A DNA stretch of 64,000 nucleotides from Brachybacterium saurashtrense (GCF_003355475.1 NZ_CP031356.1:3656647-3720646), one strand, 5' to 3'. Counted from the first letter of the stretch, positions 16,461 through 25,849 are shown. Notes: generated by a model not told the origin, from the sequence alone. Made by a program: numbers and translations.

Positions 16461-17849
16461 ATGGCAACGACGCACCTCAGCAGTCCCAAGATCACCCTCA
16501 TCGGCGCCGGCGGCTTCGTGTTCCCCTTCCGGCTGATCGGCGACATCCTCTCCTTCCCCGCGCTGCGCGGGGCGACCCTCACCCTGATGGACATCGACCC
16601 GGACAAGCTCGGTCCCGTCGCGAGCGCGACCCGGGACCTCATCGCCCACCACGGTTTCGACGCCGTCGTGGAGGAGACCACCGATCGACGTGCCGCGCTG
16701 GACGGCGCGGACGTCGTGATCATCACCTTCCAGGTGGGCGGCGTGGAGTCCTACCGGCACGACGTCGAGATCCCGCGGAGATACGGGATCGACCAGACCG
16801 TGGGCGACACCGTGGGCCCGGGCGGGGTGTTCCGCTTCCTGCGCTCGGTGCCCGCCTACGACGAGATCGCCGCCGACGCCCTCGAGGTGTGCCCGGAGGC
16901 GACCTTCATCAACTACGCGAACCCGATGGCGATGGCCACCGCGTACCTGAACGCGAAGGGCCTGCACACCGTGGGCCTCTGCCACAGCGTGCAGGGCACC
17001 ACCCGCATGCTCGCCCGCACCCTCGGCGTGCCCTACGAGGAGGTCTCCTACCGCTGCGCGGGCATCAACCACCAGGCCTGGATCCTGGAGTTCCAGCGCG
17101 GCCAGGAAGATCTGTACCCGCAGGTGCGGGAGGTGATGGCCAAGAAGCACCAGCGAGGGCGCGGCGCCGACGGACTCGCCGGGGACGACGGCGACCACTC
17201 GGGCGCGGCCGACGCGGCCAGCACCTACGAGGGCGGCAACGAACAGGTGCGCACCTCGATCATGAACGCCTTCGGCTACTTCCAGACCGAGTCCAGCCAC
17301 CACGCCTCCGAGTACCTGCCGTACTTCCGCAAGACGCCGGAGCTGGTGGAGGAGTTCATCCCCGAGCGCTGGGACTACTACGAGATCTGCGTGGCCCACG
17401 ACGACCAGGGCGACATCGACACCCAGCTCGAGCGGCTCAAGGCCGAGCTCGCCCCCAGCGTCGAGTACGGCGCGAGCATCGTGAACTCTCTGGTGACCGG
17501 CACCCCGTCCGTGGTGCACGGCAACGTCCCCAACCGCGGCGCGCTCATCGCCAACCTCCCCGACGACGCGTGCGTCGAGGTGCCCTGCCTGGTCGATGCC
17601 CGCGGCGTGCAGCCCACCGCGATCGGGGACCTGCCCCCGCAGCTCGCGGCCCTGAACCGCACCAATGTCAATGTCCAGACCCTGGCCGTGCGGGCCGCGC
17701 TCGCCGGGGAGGTCGAGCACGTGCACCACGCGGTGGCGCTGGACCCGCTCACCGCCGCGCAGCTCACCCTCGAGGACGCCCGCGCCATGACCGAGGAGCT
17801 GCTCGCCGCGCACGCGGACCGGCTGCCGCAGCGGCTGCAGGTGGGCTGA
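16461..17849 (+). CDS. GH4 family alpha-galactosidase (NAD- and metal-dependent)
   Basis: 462 residues. GH4 enzymes use NAD+ and a divalent metal in an oxidation-elimination mechanism. The dinucleotide site is IGAGGFVFPFRLIGD (residues 14-28). INYANPMAMAT and GLCHSVQGT (Cys174, His175) carry the metal ligands, with GINHQAW (His204) after them. The CHSVQGT form is typical of MelA-like alpha-galactosidases, rather than the alpha-glucosidase subgroup. It would remove galactose from melibiose or raffinose brought in by the importer downstream. An alpha-glucuronidase cannot be excluded. Confidence 0.88.
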   Translation: MATTHLSSPKITLIGAGGFVFPFRLIGDILSFPALRGATLTLMDIDPDKLGPVASATRDLIAHHGFDAVVEETTDRRAALDGADVVIITFQVGGVESYRHDVEIPRRYGIDQTVGDTVGPGGVFRFLRSVPAYDEIAADALEVCPEATFINYANPMAMATAYLNAKGLHTVGLCHSVQGTTRMLARTLGVPYEEVSYRCAGINHQAWILEFQRGQEDLYPQVREVMAKKHQRGRGADGLAGDDGDHSGAADAASTYEGGNEQVRTSIMNAFGYFQTESSHHASEYLPYFRKTPELVEEFIPERWDYYEICVAHDDQGDIDTQLERLKAELAPSVEYGASIVNSLVTGTPSVVHGNVPNRGALIANLPDDACVEVPCLVDARGVQPTAIGDLPPQLAALNRTNVNVQTLAVRAALAGEVEHVHHAVALDPLTAAQLTLEDARAMTEELLAAHADRLPQRLQVG

Positions 17850-17860
17850 GCCCGGCCGAC

Positions 17861-17884
17861 GGGTGGGGGCCGAGGCCCCCACCC
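17861..17884 (+). terminator. Perfect hairpin between GH4 and importer genes
   Basis: GGGTGGGGGCC and GGCCCCCACCC form an 11-bp perfect stem with a two-base loop, no T-run after it. It lies 12 bp after the GH4 stop and before the binding protein of the same operon. It may be an attenuator or an mRNA-stabilising element. Confidence 0.7.
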
Positions 17885-17921
17885 GCCTCCTTCCCCCCAT
17901 TGCTCAAAGGAGAGCGATCAC

Positions 17922-19205
17922 GTGAGACCACCGACCCCGTCACGGAGACAGATCCTCGCCGTCGCCGGAATCTCGATGACCGGCGCGCTCGCCGCCTGCA
18001 GCGGCGAGGACACCGGCACCGAGCACCTCCGGCTCTCGTCCTGGAACATCCCCACCGATCTCGACTCGTACCAGGCCATCGCCGATCGTTTCGTCGAGGA
18101 CCACCCCGGGACCTCCGTCGCCGTCGAGGTGACCACGGGCTCCTTCCACCAGTGGTTCATCACCCGCCTGGCGGCCGACCTCGCCCCGGACATCATCCGC
18201 ATCACCCCGCAGCAGATCGGTCGCTATGCCGCGAACGGCAGCCTGGTGGATCTCTCCGCGGCGATCCCCGCCGACTACGCGGAGGACTGGAGCGATCCCT
18301 TCTGGGCGATCGGCGAGCGGGAGAACGGCATCTTCGGCGTGTTCCAGCACACCGACAACTTCATCACCTTCTACGACCGCAAGGTGATGGAGCAGATCGG
18401 GGTGCAGCCACCTACCGCCCTCGAGGACGCCTGGACCTGGGACGAGTTCCTGGAGATCTGCGCAGAAGTCACGCAGGTCACGGGGAACTACGCCTTCTCC
18501 TACGGCTGGAGCGGGCCCGATACTGCCTACCGCTGGATGCCGCTGATCTACCAGAACGGAGGCGCCTTCCTCGGTGAGGACGGGCTGACCCCCTCCATGG
18601 ATTCCGACGCGGCCATCGAGGCCCTGGCCTTCGGCCGCCGCTGGTATGCCGACGGACTGGTCAGCCCCAGCAACATGAGCAAGTCCGGCGGTGGCCACGT
18701 CGACTTCGACCTGTTCACCACCGGGCAGGTGGGCATGGCGCTGACCAATCCCGAGGCCATCGCCGCCTTCGACGAGGCGATGCCAGGGCAGTGGGGCACC
18801 GCCCCCATGATCCGGAACGTCGGCGAGGCCTCGGATCTCGGGGGCAACACCCTCGCCGTCACCCGTTCCTCGAGGAATCCCGAGCTCGCCGCCGAGCTGG
18901 TCGCCTACATGACCAGTCGCGAGAACATCCGGGAGTTCTGTCATAACGGCAACTGGATCCCCTCGCGCACCTCGCTCCGCGCGGAGGACATCGGCTACGC
19001 CGAGCACGAGGACGTCATGCAGCAGTTCATCGACCAGGGGACCACGATCCCGCTGCCGATGGTGAGAGCCCAGTCCGGCGAGTACTTCAGCTCCCTGAAC
19101 GCCGTGTTCGCCGACTACCTCGACCTGTGCTTCCTGGGGCAGCTCACCCCGCAGGAGGCCTCGGCCCAGATGATGGAGGCGATGCTCAGTGTCACGTCCC
19201 GATGA
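17922..19205 (+). CDS. Sugar-binding lipoprotein of ABC importer
   Basis: 427 residues from GTG, with AAAGGAG nine bases upstream. The signal SRRQILAVAGISMTGALAAC ends in a lipobox and also has a twin arginine. CUT1 features: AADLAPDIIRITPQQIGRYA, GQVGMALTNPEAIAAFDEAM. It follows the GH4 alpha-galactosidase, so melibiose, raffinose or stachyose is the expected ligand. Confidence 0.92.
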   Translation: MRPPTPSRRQILAVAGISMTGALAACSGEDTGTEHLRLSSWNIPTDLDSYQAIADRFVEDHPGTSVAVEVTTGSFHQWFITRLAADLAPDIIRITPQQIGRYAANGSLVDLSAAIPADYAEDWSDPFWAIGERENGIFGVFQHTDNFITFYDRKVMEQIGVQPPTALEDAWTWDEFLEICAEVTQVTGNYAFSYGWSGPDTAYRWMPLIYQNGGAFLGEDGLTPSMDSDAAIEALAFGRRWYADGLVSPSNMSKSGGGHVDFDLFTTGQVGMALTNPEAIAAFDEAMPGQWGTAPMIRNVGEASDLGGNTLAVTRSSRNPELAAELVAYMTSRENIREFCHNGNWIPSRTSLRAEDIGYAEHEDVMQQFIDQGTTIPLPMVRAQSGEYFSSLNAVFADYLDLCFLGQLTPQEASAQMMEAMLSVTSR

Positions 19206-20070
19206 CAGGCGCAGGCGCCTGACCCCCTATGTGTTCGTGGGTCCCGCGGCGCTGCTGTTCGCGGCCTTCTCCCTGATCCCGATCGTCATCGCGATCACGC
19301 TCAGCTTCCAGGACACCCAGACCCTCGGAGAGGGGCAGTGGGTGGGGCTGGACAACTTCGCGCAGATGAGTTCGGATCGACTGTTCCGCACGGCGCTGGT
19401 GAACACTCTCCTGTTCACGATCGGCACGGTCCCCACGGCGATGGCCGCGGGCCTCGCGCTCGCCGTGGCGCTGAACCGGCCCCTGCCGGGCAGGGGCGTG
19501 CTGCGGGCGATGTTCTTCGTGCCGATGGTGGCCGCCGGGGTGGTGGTCGGCGTGGTGATGTCGTGGATCTTCAACGTCGACTACGGCGTCGCCAACAATG
19601 CCCTCGCCGTGGTCGGGATCGATCGGATCCCCTGGCTGACCTCGCCGTCGATGGCGATGGTCACCCTGATCATCGTGGTGGTGTGGACTCGGATCGGGTT
19701 CTGCATGGTGATCTACCTCGGTGCGCTCCAGTCGATCCCCGCCGAGCTGAAGGAGGCCGCGGCGATCGACGGGGCCGGGCGCTGGTCGCGGTTCCGGTCG
19801 ATCACGGTCCCGATGCTCACGCCCACCACCTCGATCCTCCTCATCCTCAACGTGGTGTTCTCGATCCAGGCCTTCGACGTCATCTATGTGATGACCGGCG
19901 GCGGGCCGGGCTTCTCCACCACCGTCCTCATCCAGTACGTGTTCCGCTCCGCCTTCCAGGACGGTCAGATGGGCTACGCCGCCGCGCTCGGGCTGGTCCT
20001 CGTCGGGATCCTGCTGGTCTTCACCCTGCTGCGACAGCAGGCCTCCAAGAGAGCGGAGAGCTTCCTATGA
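19189..20070 (+). CDS. ABC sugar permease, MalF type
   Basis: 293 residues from a GTG that overlaps the end of the binding-protein gene by 17 bp; GGAGG lies nine bases before. Six membrane segments are present, with the EAA loop ELKEAAAIDGAGRWSRFRSITVP. It is the pore subunit of the alpha-galactoside importer. Confidence 0.92.
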   Translation: MSRPDDRRRRLTPYVFVGPAALLFAAFSLIPIVIAITLSFQDTQTLGEGQWVGLDNFAQMSSDRLFRTALVNTLLFTIGTVPTAMAAGLALAVALNRPLPGRGVLRAMFFVPMVAAGVVVGVVMSWIFNVDYGVANNALAVVGIDRIPWLTSPSMAMVTLIIVVVWTRIGFCMVIYLGALQSIPAELKEAAAIDGAGRWSRFRSITVPMLTPTTSILLILNVVFSIQAFDVIYVMTGGGPGFSTTVLIQYVFRSAFQDGQMGYAAALGLVLVGILLVFTLLRQQASKRAESFL

Positions 20071-20963
20071 GCACCACCCTGAGGCCGGCAGCGTCGCCGG
20101 CCACCACGTCTCCCATCCCGCGGACTGCTGCCCGCGCGCCCCGGACCTCGCCTCGACGCTGGCTCCTGGTCGCCGCGCTCACGGCGCTCGCGCTCCTGAT
20201 GGTGTTCCCGTTGTACTGGATGGTCGTCTCCGCCCTCACTCCGGGCGGGCAGTCCCAGAGCTCCGAGTTCTATCTCTGGCCGGATCAGCCCACGCTCGCG
20301 AACTTCACGGAGGTGTTCTCCACCCAGCCCGTGTGGCGATGGGTCGCGAACTCCCTGTTCATCGCCGTGGTGACCACCGCGATCTCGGTGTGCGTCTCCC
20401 TCGGCGCAGGCTACGCGCTGGCGAAGTTCAGCTTCTGGGGCAAGGGTCTGCTGTACACGGCCTTCCTCATCACCATCATGATCCCCATCCAGGTCACGCT
20501 GGTGCCCTCATTCCTGGTGGTGGCGCGACTGGGCCTGGTCGATTCGCCCTGGGCCGTCATCCTCCCCACCGCCTTCGACGTCGTGGGAATCTTCATCGCC
20601 CGGCAGTTCATGCTCTCCGTGCCGAATGCCCTCGTGGAGGCCGCCCGGGTGGACGGAGCCGGCGAGTTCCGCGCATTCTTCTCCGTGGTGCTGCCCACCT
20701 GCGGGCCGCTGATCGGGGTGCTCGTGATCCTCGCTTTCATGGCGCGGTGGAACGATTTCCTGTGGCCGATGGTGGTGCTGCAGGGGAACGAGAGCCTCAC
20801 CGTTCCGGTGGCGCTGTCCACGCTGACGAACAATCCCGCCTTCGCCTCTCCATGGGGCGCGGTGATGGCGGTCGCGACGGTGACCGTGCTGCCGATCCTC
20901 GTGGTGTTCCTGGCCTTCCAGCGGCAGTTCGTGCAGGGGATCGCGAGCACGGGGATCAAGTGA
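20067..20963 (+). CDS. ABC sugar permease, MalG type
   Basis: 298 residues; the ATG overlaps the preceding stop (ATGA). A Pro/Ala/Thr-rich cytoplasmic start of about 35 residues precedes six membrane segments. The EAA loop reads ALVEAARVDGAGEFRAFFSVVLP. Last gene of the GH4 operon; no ATPase follows. Confidence 0.92.
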   Translation: MSTTLRPAASPATTSPIPRTAARAPRTSPRRWLLVAALTALALLMVFPLYWMVVSALTPGGQSQSSEFYLWPDQPTLANFTEVFSTQPVWRWVANSLFIAVVTTAISVCVSLGAGYALAKFSFWGKGLLYTAFLITIMIPIQVTLVPSFLVVARLGLVDSPWAVILPTAFDVVGIFIARQFMLSVPNALVEAARVDGAGEFRAFFSVVLPTCGPLIGVLVILAFMARWNDFLWPMVVLQGNESLTVPVALSTLTNNPAFASPWGAVMAVATVTVLPILVVFLAFQRQFVQGIASTGIK

Positions 20964-21086
20964 GGTGCCCGCCTCTCGCGTCGGCTGCGGCAATCGCGAC
21001 GCAAGGTCCCGTTCCGGGTAGCTGAGGCAGGCGGGGGCGGAGGAGCCGCACCCGGAGGCGGTCGAAGGGTGCGGGCGGCGCGGAGG

Positions 21087-21695
21087 TCACCGCGGGTGGG
21101 GAGCGGCCGCCCCGTCGTCCGGAAGGAGCAGGCCCTTGGCGAGGGCGTTCAGCTCGGTGATGACCCGCTCCCTGCGGTCGGCAGGGGCTCGGTGCGTCGG
21201 AAGCACGGACTCGGCGACGTTCCCCAGCGTCCAGCACCCGACGACCAGGGTGATCGCGGTGAGGAGCAGGTCCCCGGCGTCGTGTCGATCGAGGCCCGGC
21301 AGGGCGTCGCGCAGCCGTCGGGCGTAGTCGGCGCACAGGGGGCGGCGCTGCTCCACCGCGACGGCGTGATCGAGCTCCAGGCTCTCCCAGGCGAGCAGGC
21401 GCGGCAGCTCGGGCCGGGCCGCGCAGCGATCGAACAGCTGCCCTGCGAACTCGCCCAGCGCGTCCGGGCCGGAGGTGGTCACGGCGATCTCGTCGAGCAT
21501 CGTGCTCAGCTCTCGCTCCAGCACGGCGGCGAAGAACGCCTCCTTGTCGCCAAAGTACCGGTAGATCCGCTCCTTGTTGACCCCGGCGTCGCGGCCGATC
21601 GTCTCCATCCGCGCCCCGGAGAAGCCGTGCGCGGCGAACTGCCTCGTCCCGGCGTCCAGCAGTTTGCGCCGCGTCGCCTCGGTGTCCCACGCCAT
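21087..21695 (-). CDS. TetR-family repressor
   Basis: 202 residues. The HTH region is RRKLLDAGTRQFAAHGFSGARMETIGRDAGVNKERIYRYF near the N-terminus, followed by an all-helical ligand domain. The start MAWDTEATRR is preferred; a GTG two codons earlier is possible. It diverges from the leader ORF and NAD-binding gene at 21818-22896. Two related inverted sequences in the gap suggest it represses both directions. Confidence 0.92.
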   Translation of the reverse strand: MAWDTEATRRKLLDAGTRQFAAHGFSGARMETIGRDAGVNKERIYRYFGDKEAFFAAVLERELSTMLDEIAVTTSGPDALGEFAGQLFDRCAARPELPRLLAWESLELDHAVAVEQRRPLCADYARRLRDALPGLDRHDAGDLLLTAITLVVGCWTLGNVAESVLPTHRAPADRRERVITELNALAKGLLLPDDGAAAPHPR

Positions 21696-21714
21696 GCGCA
21701 CACCCTATCCCCAC

Positions 21715-21771
21715 ACGAACGGTTGCGAGGGGGAGGGCGCCGCGCTACGGTTCTCCCAACCGAATGTTTGG
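21715..21771 (+). promoter_or_regulatory. Promoter flanked by TetR-type operator candidates
   Basis: TTGCGA (21723-21728) and TACGGT (21746-21751) have a 17-bp spacer. ACGAACGGTTGCG covers the -35 box and CCAACCGAATGTTTGG (21756-21771, CCAA...TTGG) lies just after the -10. Both share CGGTTG/CAACCG, as expected for one repressor. Confidence 0.7.
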
Positions 21772-21817
21772 GGATCGTCGAGCGGTCCCGCGCCGAGCGA
21801 AGCCACTGGAGACCGAG

Positions 21818-21919
21818 ATGACCACAGTTCCTGCCCCCGCCCGCCCGGAGACCGCCGGGCCGACGACCGTGCGGCGCGCCCCGCACGCCGCCCCCCGAGC
21901 CGTCGGGGCTGCGCGATGA
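21818..21919 (+). CDS. 33-residue leader ORF overlapping NAD-binding gene
   Basis: ATG with GGAG six bases upstream opens a 33-residue Pro/Ala/Arg-rich ORF whose TGA overlaps the next ATG (ATGA). No homology is recognised. It may only serve translational coupling, or be the stump of a lost gene. Confidence 0.45.
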   Translation: MTTVPAPARPETAGPTTVRRAPHAAPRAVGAAR

Positions 21920-22896
21920 GGGCCCTGGTGCTCGGCGCCCGGGGCGCGGTGGGCCGGGAGGTCGCCGCCCGGCTCCGCGACGCCGGGGACACCGTCGTGG
22001 CCGCCGGTCGCACGGCGTCGGACGGCGGCGTCGCCCTCGATCTCGCGACGGGGGAAGGGCTCGCGCAGCTGGCGCGGGTCTCCGGCACGGTGGACGTCGT
22101 CGTCAACGCCTCCGGCATGGAGCGGCCGGAGATCGCCGCGCACGTGGGCGCCACCCCGCTGGTCGACATCTCGGCCGCCGGCAGCTACCTGGACGCGCTC
22201 GCGGAGCAGGCGTCGCTCCACGGGGCGCGGGCCCTGCTCGGCGCGGGACTGGCCCCGGGGCTGAGCACCCTCATGGCCGCCGAGGTCGCCGGAGAGCCCG
22301 GCGACGAGATCGACGTGATGGTGACGCTCGGCTCCGGTGAGGCGCACGGCGCCGCGGCGGTGGAGTGGACGAGCCGACTGCTGGGGACCGACCTCCACGC
22401 GCCGCCGGAGGACCACCCGGTCCCCAACCTGCGGTCCTGGCACCGGGCCTCGGTCCCGGGCCGGCGCCCCCGCTCCTACCTGAGGGCCGACTTCCCGGAC
22501 CACGTCCTGATCGGCCGAGGGCGGGAGCGTCGCATCAGGAGCTACCTCGCGCTCAGCTCACCCGCGGCGACCGCGGCCCTGGCGGTCATCGCCCGCGTCC
22601 CTCCGCTGCACGGGCTCCTCGCCCGCGTCCCGCAGATCGGGTCGGAGCGCTGGCACCTGCTCGTCACGAACCGCCGCACCGGGCGGACGCTGCATGCGAC
22701 CGGCGAGGGGCAGTCGCGAGCCACCGGGGCGCTGGCCGCGCTCGCCGCCCGACGCGTCGTGGAAAACCCGCCGCCCTTGCCGACGAGCATGGACCAGATC
22801 ATCGACTGGCCCGGGATCCTCGGAACGGGCCTCCTGTCGAGGAGCCCTGACGCGGCGGGCGCCGGCGAGAGCTATCTGTTCCGCGATCCGCGCTAG
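21916..22896 (+). CDS. Saccharopine-dehydrogenase-like NAD(P)-binding protein
   Basis: 326 residues. The N-terminal Rossmann motif is MRALVLGARGAVGREVAARL, followed by VDVVVNASGMERPEIA and a GAGLAPGLSTLMAAEVAG segment typical of saccharopine dehydrogenase-related reductases. The substrate is unknown. The start follows from the Rossmann fold beginning at residue 1 and from the ATGA overlap with the leader ORF. It is probably controlled by the divergent TetR protein. Confidence 0.8.
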   Translation: MRALVLGARGAVGREVAARLRDAGDTVVAAGRTASDGGVALDLATGEGLAQLARVSGTVDVVVNASGMERPEIAAHVGATPLVDISAAGSYLDALAEQASLHGARALLGAGLAPGLSTLMAAEVAGEPGDEIDVMVTLGSGEAHGAAAVEWTSRLLGTDLHAPPEDHPVPNLRSWHRASVPGRRPRSYLRADFPDHVLIGRGRERRIRSYLALSSPAATAALAVIARVPPLHGLLARVPQIGSERWHLLVTNRRTGRTLHATGEGQSRATGALAALAARRVVENPPPLPTSMDQIIDWPGILGTGLLSRSPDAAGAGESYLFRDPR

Positions 22897-23046
22897 CGGT
22901 CCCGTCTCGCCGCCGCTCAGCGCCCGGTGCGCTGTCTCGACGGAGCACTGCGCCCTCTCCCGCGACCCCGCTCCTGTGGCAGTCTCGACCCCAGCAGGCG
23001 GCACCGGCCGCCGCAGCGCACCGGTCAGCGAGGACGGCGATATCCC

Positions 23047-23988
23047 ATGAGCATCGAGCACCTGCTCGCCCCCGACGCCCGCCTGGAGAAGGTGGCCGGC
23101 GGCTTCACCTGGGTGGAGGGCCCGTGCTGGATCCCCGCCCGCGGCGTGCTGCGTTTCAGCGACATCCCCGGCAACCAGGTGCTGGAGTACTCCGAGGCCA
23201 CCGGCGCCGTGGCCGTGGTGAGCGCGGAGGCGGAGTTCACCAACGGCCGCACCCTGTCCCGGGACGGCAGCGTGGTCGAGTGCTCGCACGGGCGGCGCGC
23301 CGTGCAGCGCGATCGCGGCGCCTCCACGCCCGGCGCCCCGTACGCGCCCGAGGTGCTGGTGGACCGGTACGGCACGGCCCGGCTGAACTCCCCGAACGAC
23401 GTGGTGGAGACCTCCGACGGGGCGCTCTGGTTCACCGACCCCTCCTACGGCATCAAGCGCCCGGCCGAGGGGCATGCGGGCGAGGAGGAGTACGGGGACC
23501 GGTACGTGTTCCGCCTCGACCCCTCCGGCGCGCTCACCCCCGTGGTGATCGACGTGGAGGCGCCCAATGGGCTCGCCTTCTCCCCGGACGAGACGGTCCT
23601 GTATGTCTCCGACTCCTCGCTCTCCCCGGCCGATCCCGACGGGACCGGCCCGGAGCGCCCCCGCGGGCACGCGATCCGCGCCTACGACGTGATCGAGGGC
23701 CGGCACGCCAAGAACGGCCGGCAGCTGGCGGAGGTGAACCCGGGCCTGCCCGACGGGTTCCGCGTGGACGCGGCGGGGAACCTGTGGACCTCCTCCCTCA
23801 GCGGTATCCAGGTGCTCTCCCCGGCCGGGGAGAAGCTCGGCGAGATCCCGGTGCCGGAGAAGGTGGCGAACTGCTGCTTCGGCGGGGCCGACGGGCGCAC
23901 GCTGTACGTCTGCGCGAGCACGGGCGTGCACCGGATCCGCACGGCGACCGTCGACGCGCGCGATGCCCGTGGGCAGGAGCGATCATGA
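23047..23988 (+). CDS. SMP-30/gluconolactonase family hydrolase
   Basis: 313 residues, a full-length six-bladed propeller. Metal-site landmarks: GFTWVEGPCW (Glu), RLNSPNDVVETSDGALWFTDPSYG (Asn/Asp), VEAPNGLAFSPDE (Asn) and DGFRVDAAGNLW (Asp). These enzymes hydrolyse sugar lactones. It opens a chain of overlapping reading frames with a 24-residue ORF and a MerR-type HTH gene. Shine-Dalgarno is weak. Confidence 0.92.
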   Translation: MSIEHLLAPDARLEKVAGGFTWVEGPCWIPARGVLRFSDIPGNQVLEYSEATGAVAVVSAEAEFTNGRTLSRDGSVVECSHGRRAVQRDRGASTPGAPYAPEVLVDRYGTARLNSPNDVVETSDGALWFTDPSYGIKRPAEGHAGEEEYGDRYVFRLDPSGALTPVVIDVEAPNGLAFSPDETVLYVSDSSLSPADPDGTGPERPRGHAIRAYDVIEGRHAKNGRQLAEVNPGLPDGFRVDAAGNLWTSSLSGIQVLSPAGEKLGEIPVPEKVANCCFGGADGRTLYVCASTGVHRIRTATVDARDARGQERS

Positions 23989-24059
23989 CCGTGATCCCCC
24001 TGGAGGAGCTCGACCCGGACGATCTCTACCGCGTCGGCGGGACGGTGAGCCCCGCGTGA
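23985..24059 (+). CDS. 24-residue ORF linking lactonase and MerR genes
   Basis: The ATG overlaps the lactonase stop (ATGA) and the TGA overlaps the GTG of the MerR gene (GTGA). The acidic peptide contains PLEELDPDDLYRVGG. No family is recognised. The double overlap suggests a real translational relay, or a stump of a longer gene. Confidence 0.4.
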   Translation: MTVIPLEELDPDDLYRVGGTVSPA

Positions 24060-24592
24060 GGATCGGCGAGCTCGCCGCGCGCACCGGTGTCAGCCCCCGG
24101 TCGCTGCGGTACTACGAGCAGCACGGGCTGCTGGACCCGGAGCGCATCGCCTCGGGGCAGCGGGTGTACACCGCGGTTCACGAGTCGACGGTGCGGAGGA
24201 TCCAGGAGCTCTTCGGTGCCGGGTTCTGCAGCGCTGTGATCCAGGAGCTGCTGCCCGCGATGAGCGTGCCCGACCCGGACGCCGCGCTGCTGGCGCCGCC
24301 CACCCGCACCGGGCTCCGACGCCGAGGGCACGGCCCCCGCCCCCGGGCCCTCGCCGATCACCGCCTGCCGGCTCAGACCGCCCCGGCCCAGGGGTCGCCG
24401 GAGTCCCGCTGCCAGGCGGCCAGGGACGCCGCCAGGCGCTCCCGGATCGGTGCGAGCGCTGGGTCGGCGGCCACGTCGTGCCTCTCGCCGGGGTCGGTGC
24501 GCAGCGCGTACAGCTCGTCGCGCCGCACCGGTGCGAGGTGCCGGATCAGCTTGTGCTCGCCGTCGGAGGCCATGCGTGCCCGGTCCACGTAG
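24056..24592 (+). pseudogene. MerR-family regulator, C-terminus degenerate
   Basis: From GTG the first 75 residues are a convincing MerR HTH: RIGELAARTGVSPRSLRYYE, then QHGLLDPERIASGQRVY. After SVPDPDAALLAP the usual coiled-coil dimerisation helix is missing, and the frame continues as Arg/Ser-rich sequence antisense to the 3' end of the sulfatase gene. A protein lacking that helix would probably not dimerise normally. Truncation during rearrangement next to the sulfatase is the likely cause. Confidence 0.6.
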
Positions 24593-25757
24593 GCGGCGTG
24601 CACCATCTGGCGCGGCGGCGTCGCGTCGTCGGCGCCCCGCAGCAGCGGGCCCAGATCCCGGCCCTGCACGCCCGACGGGACCGGCGCGCCGGCGAGACCC
24701 AGCAGGGTGGGCAGGAGATCCGCGTGCAGGCTCAGGGGATCGAGGGACCGTCCGGCCTCGAGGCCGGGCCCGGCCAGCAGCAGCGGCACCCGCAGGCTGT
24801 GCTCGTACAGGTTCTGCTTGCCCATCAGCCCGTGCTGCCCGAGGGCGAGGCCGTGATCGGCGGTGTAGACCACGAGCGTGTCCTCGGCGAGGCCGAGGGT
24901 CTCGAGGGTCTCGAGGATGCGCCCGATCCCGTGGTCGAGGTGGCTGATCATCCCGTAGTAGTCGGCGAGGTGGCCGCGCACCTCCTCGTCCTCCCGGGGC
25001 AGGGCGGCCAGGGTCTCGTCGCGCTCGCCGAGCGGGGCGGTGTCCACGGGGTCGGCGCGGTAGTTCTCCGGCAGCGGCACCGCGGCGGGATCGGTGCGGT
25101 CGTACAGCCGGGCGAACTCCTCCGGCGGGGTGCGCGGGTCGTGCGGGGCGGTGAACGCGGCCCAGAGGAAGAACGGCTCGTCGTCGTCGGAGGTGCCCGC
25201 CCCTCGGCGGCCGCGTCGGTGCGGCGGCGCTGATGCGCCTCCAGCAGATCGGTCACCGCGCGGGCGAACACGTCGGTGGAGAAGCCCTCGGCGAGGCGCC
25301 GTGCGGACTCGGGGTAGGCCCCTGTGGGGTCGAAGTCGTGCACGGGCACGGCGGTGTGCTCGCTCATCCCGCCGAAGAAGATCTGTGCCCCGTCGTCGAA
25401 GGAGCGGTGGAAGGACTCGGTCCCGTTGTGCCACTTGCCCACCCCATAGGTGCGGTAGCCGTTCTCCCGCAGCACCTGCGGGAGCGTCGGCGCGTCGGGC
25501 GCGAGGTCGTGCGCCTCGGCGGTGCCGATGCCGAGCCCGGCGGTGGCCGCGAGCACCTCCCGGCCCGAGAGGATGCTGGCGCGGCTCGGTGCGCAGATCG
25601 CACCGGTCATCCCGCCCTGGCAGTGATGGTGGGTCAGCTGCGTCCCGCGGGCGGCGAGGGCGTCCAGGTGCGGGGTGCGCGCCGGGGAGCCTGCGGAGCC
25701 GAGCACGTCGTGGCGGTGGTCGTCGGCGATCAGGAACAGGATGTGGGGGCGGGGCAT
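24373..25757 (-). pseudogene. Sulfatase, frameshifted
   Basis: An arylsulfatase-type protein (about 461 residues if repaired). The first part has IADDHRHD (metal Asp pair) and ICAPSRASILSGRE, where Cys55 is the formylglycine site. The second part has DDEPFFLWAAFTAPHDPR, VVYTADHGLALGQHGLMGK and the C-terminal LYALRTDPGERHDVA. The parts are in different frames; the join is in a C4 run at 25200-25203, and one extra base restores the frame. Start MPRPHILFLI follows GGAAGG. Real inactivation or sequencing error are both possible. Substrate unknown. Confidence 0.85.
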
Positions 25758-25838
25758 GGGGCCTTCCGGGGCGGGCGGGGCGGCGCCCGTGCCGGTGGTG
25801 CCGACGTGGGCGAGGGGGCGGAGGGAGAGGGACGCCAT

Positions 25839-25849
25839 GGGGGGGGGGG
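25839..25849. repeat. G11 homopolymer upstream of sulfatase
   Basis: Eleven consecutive G residues lie about 80 bp before the sulfatase start. If translation started farther upstream (position 25898) the tract would be coding, and length changes would switch the frame. Confidence 0.7.
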
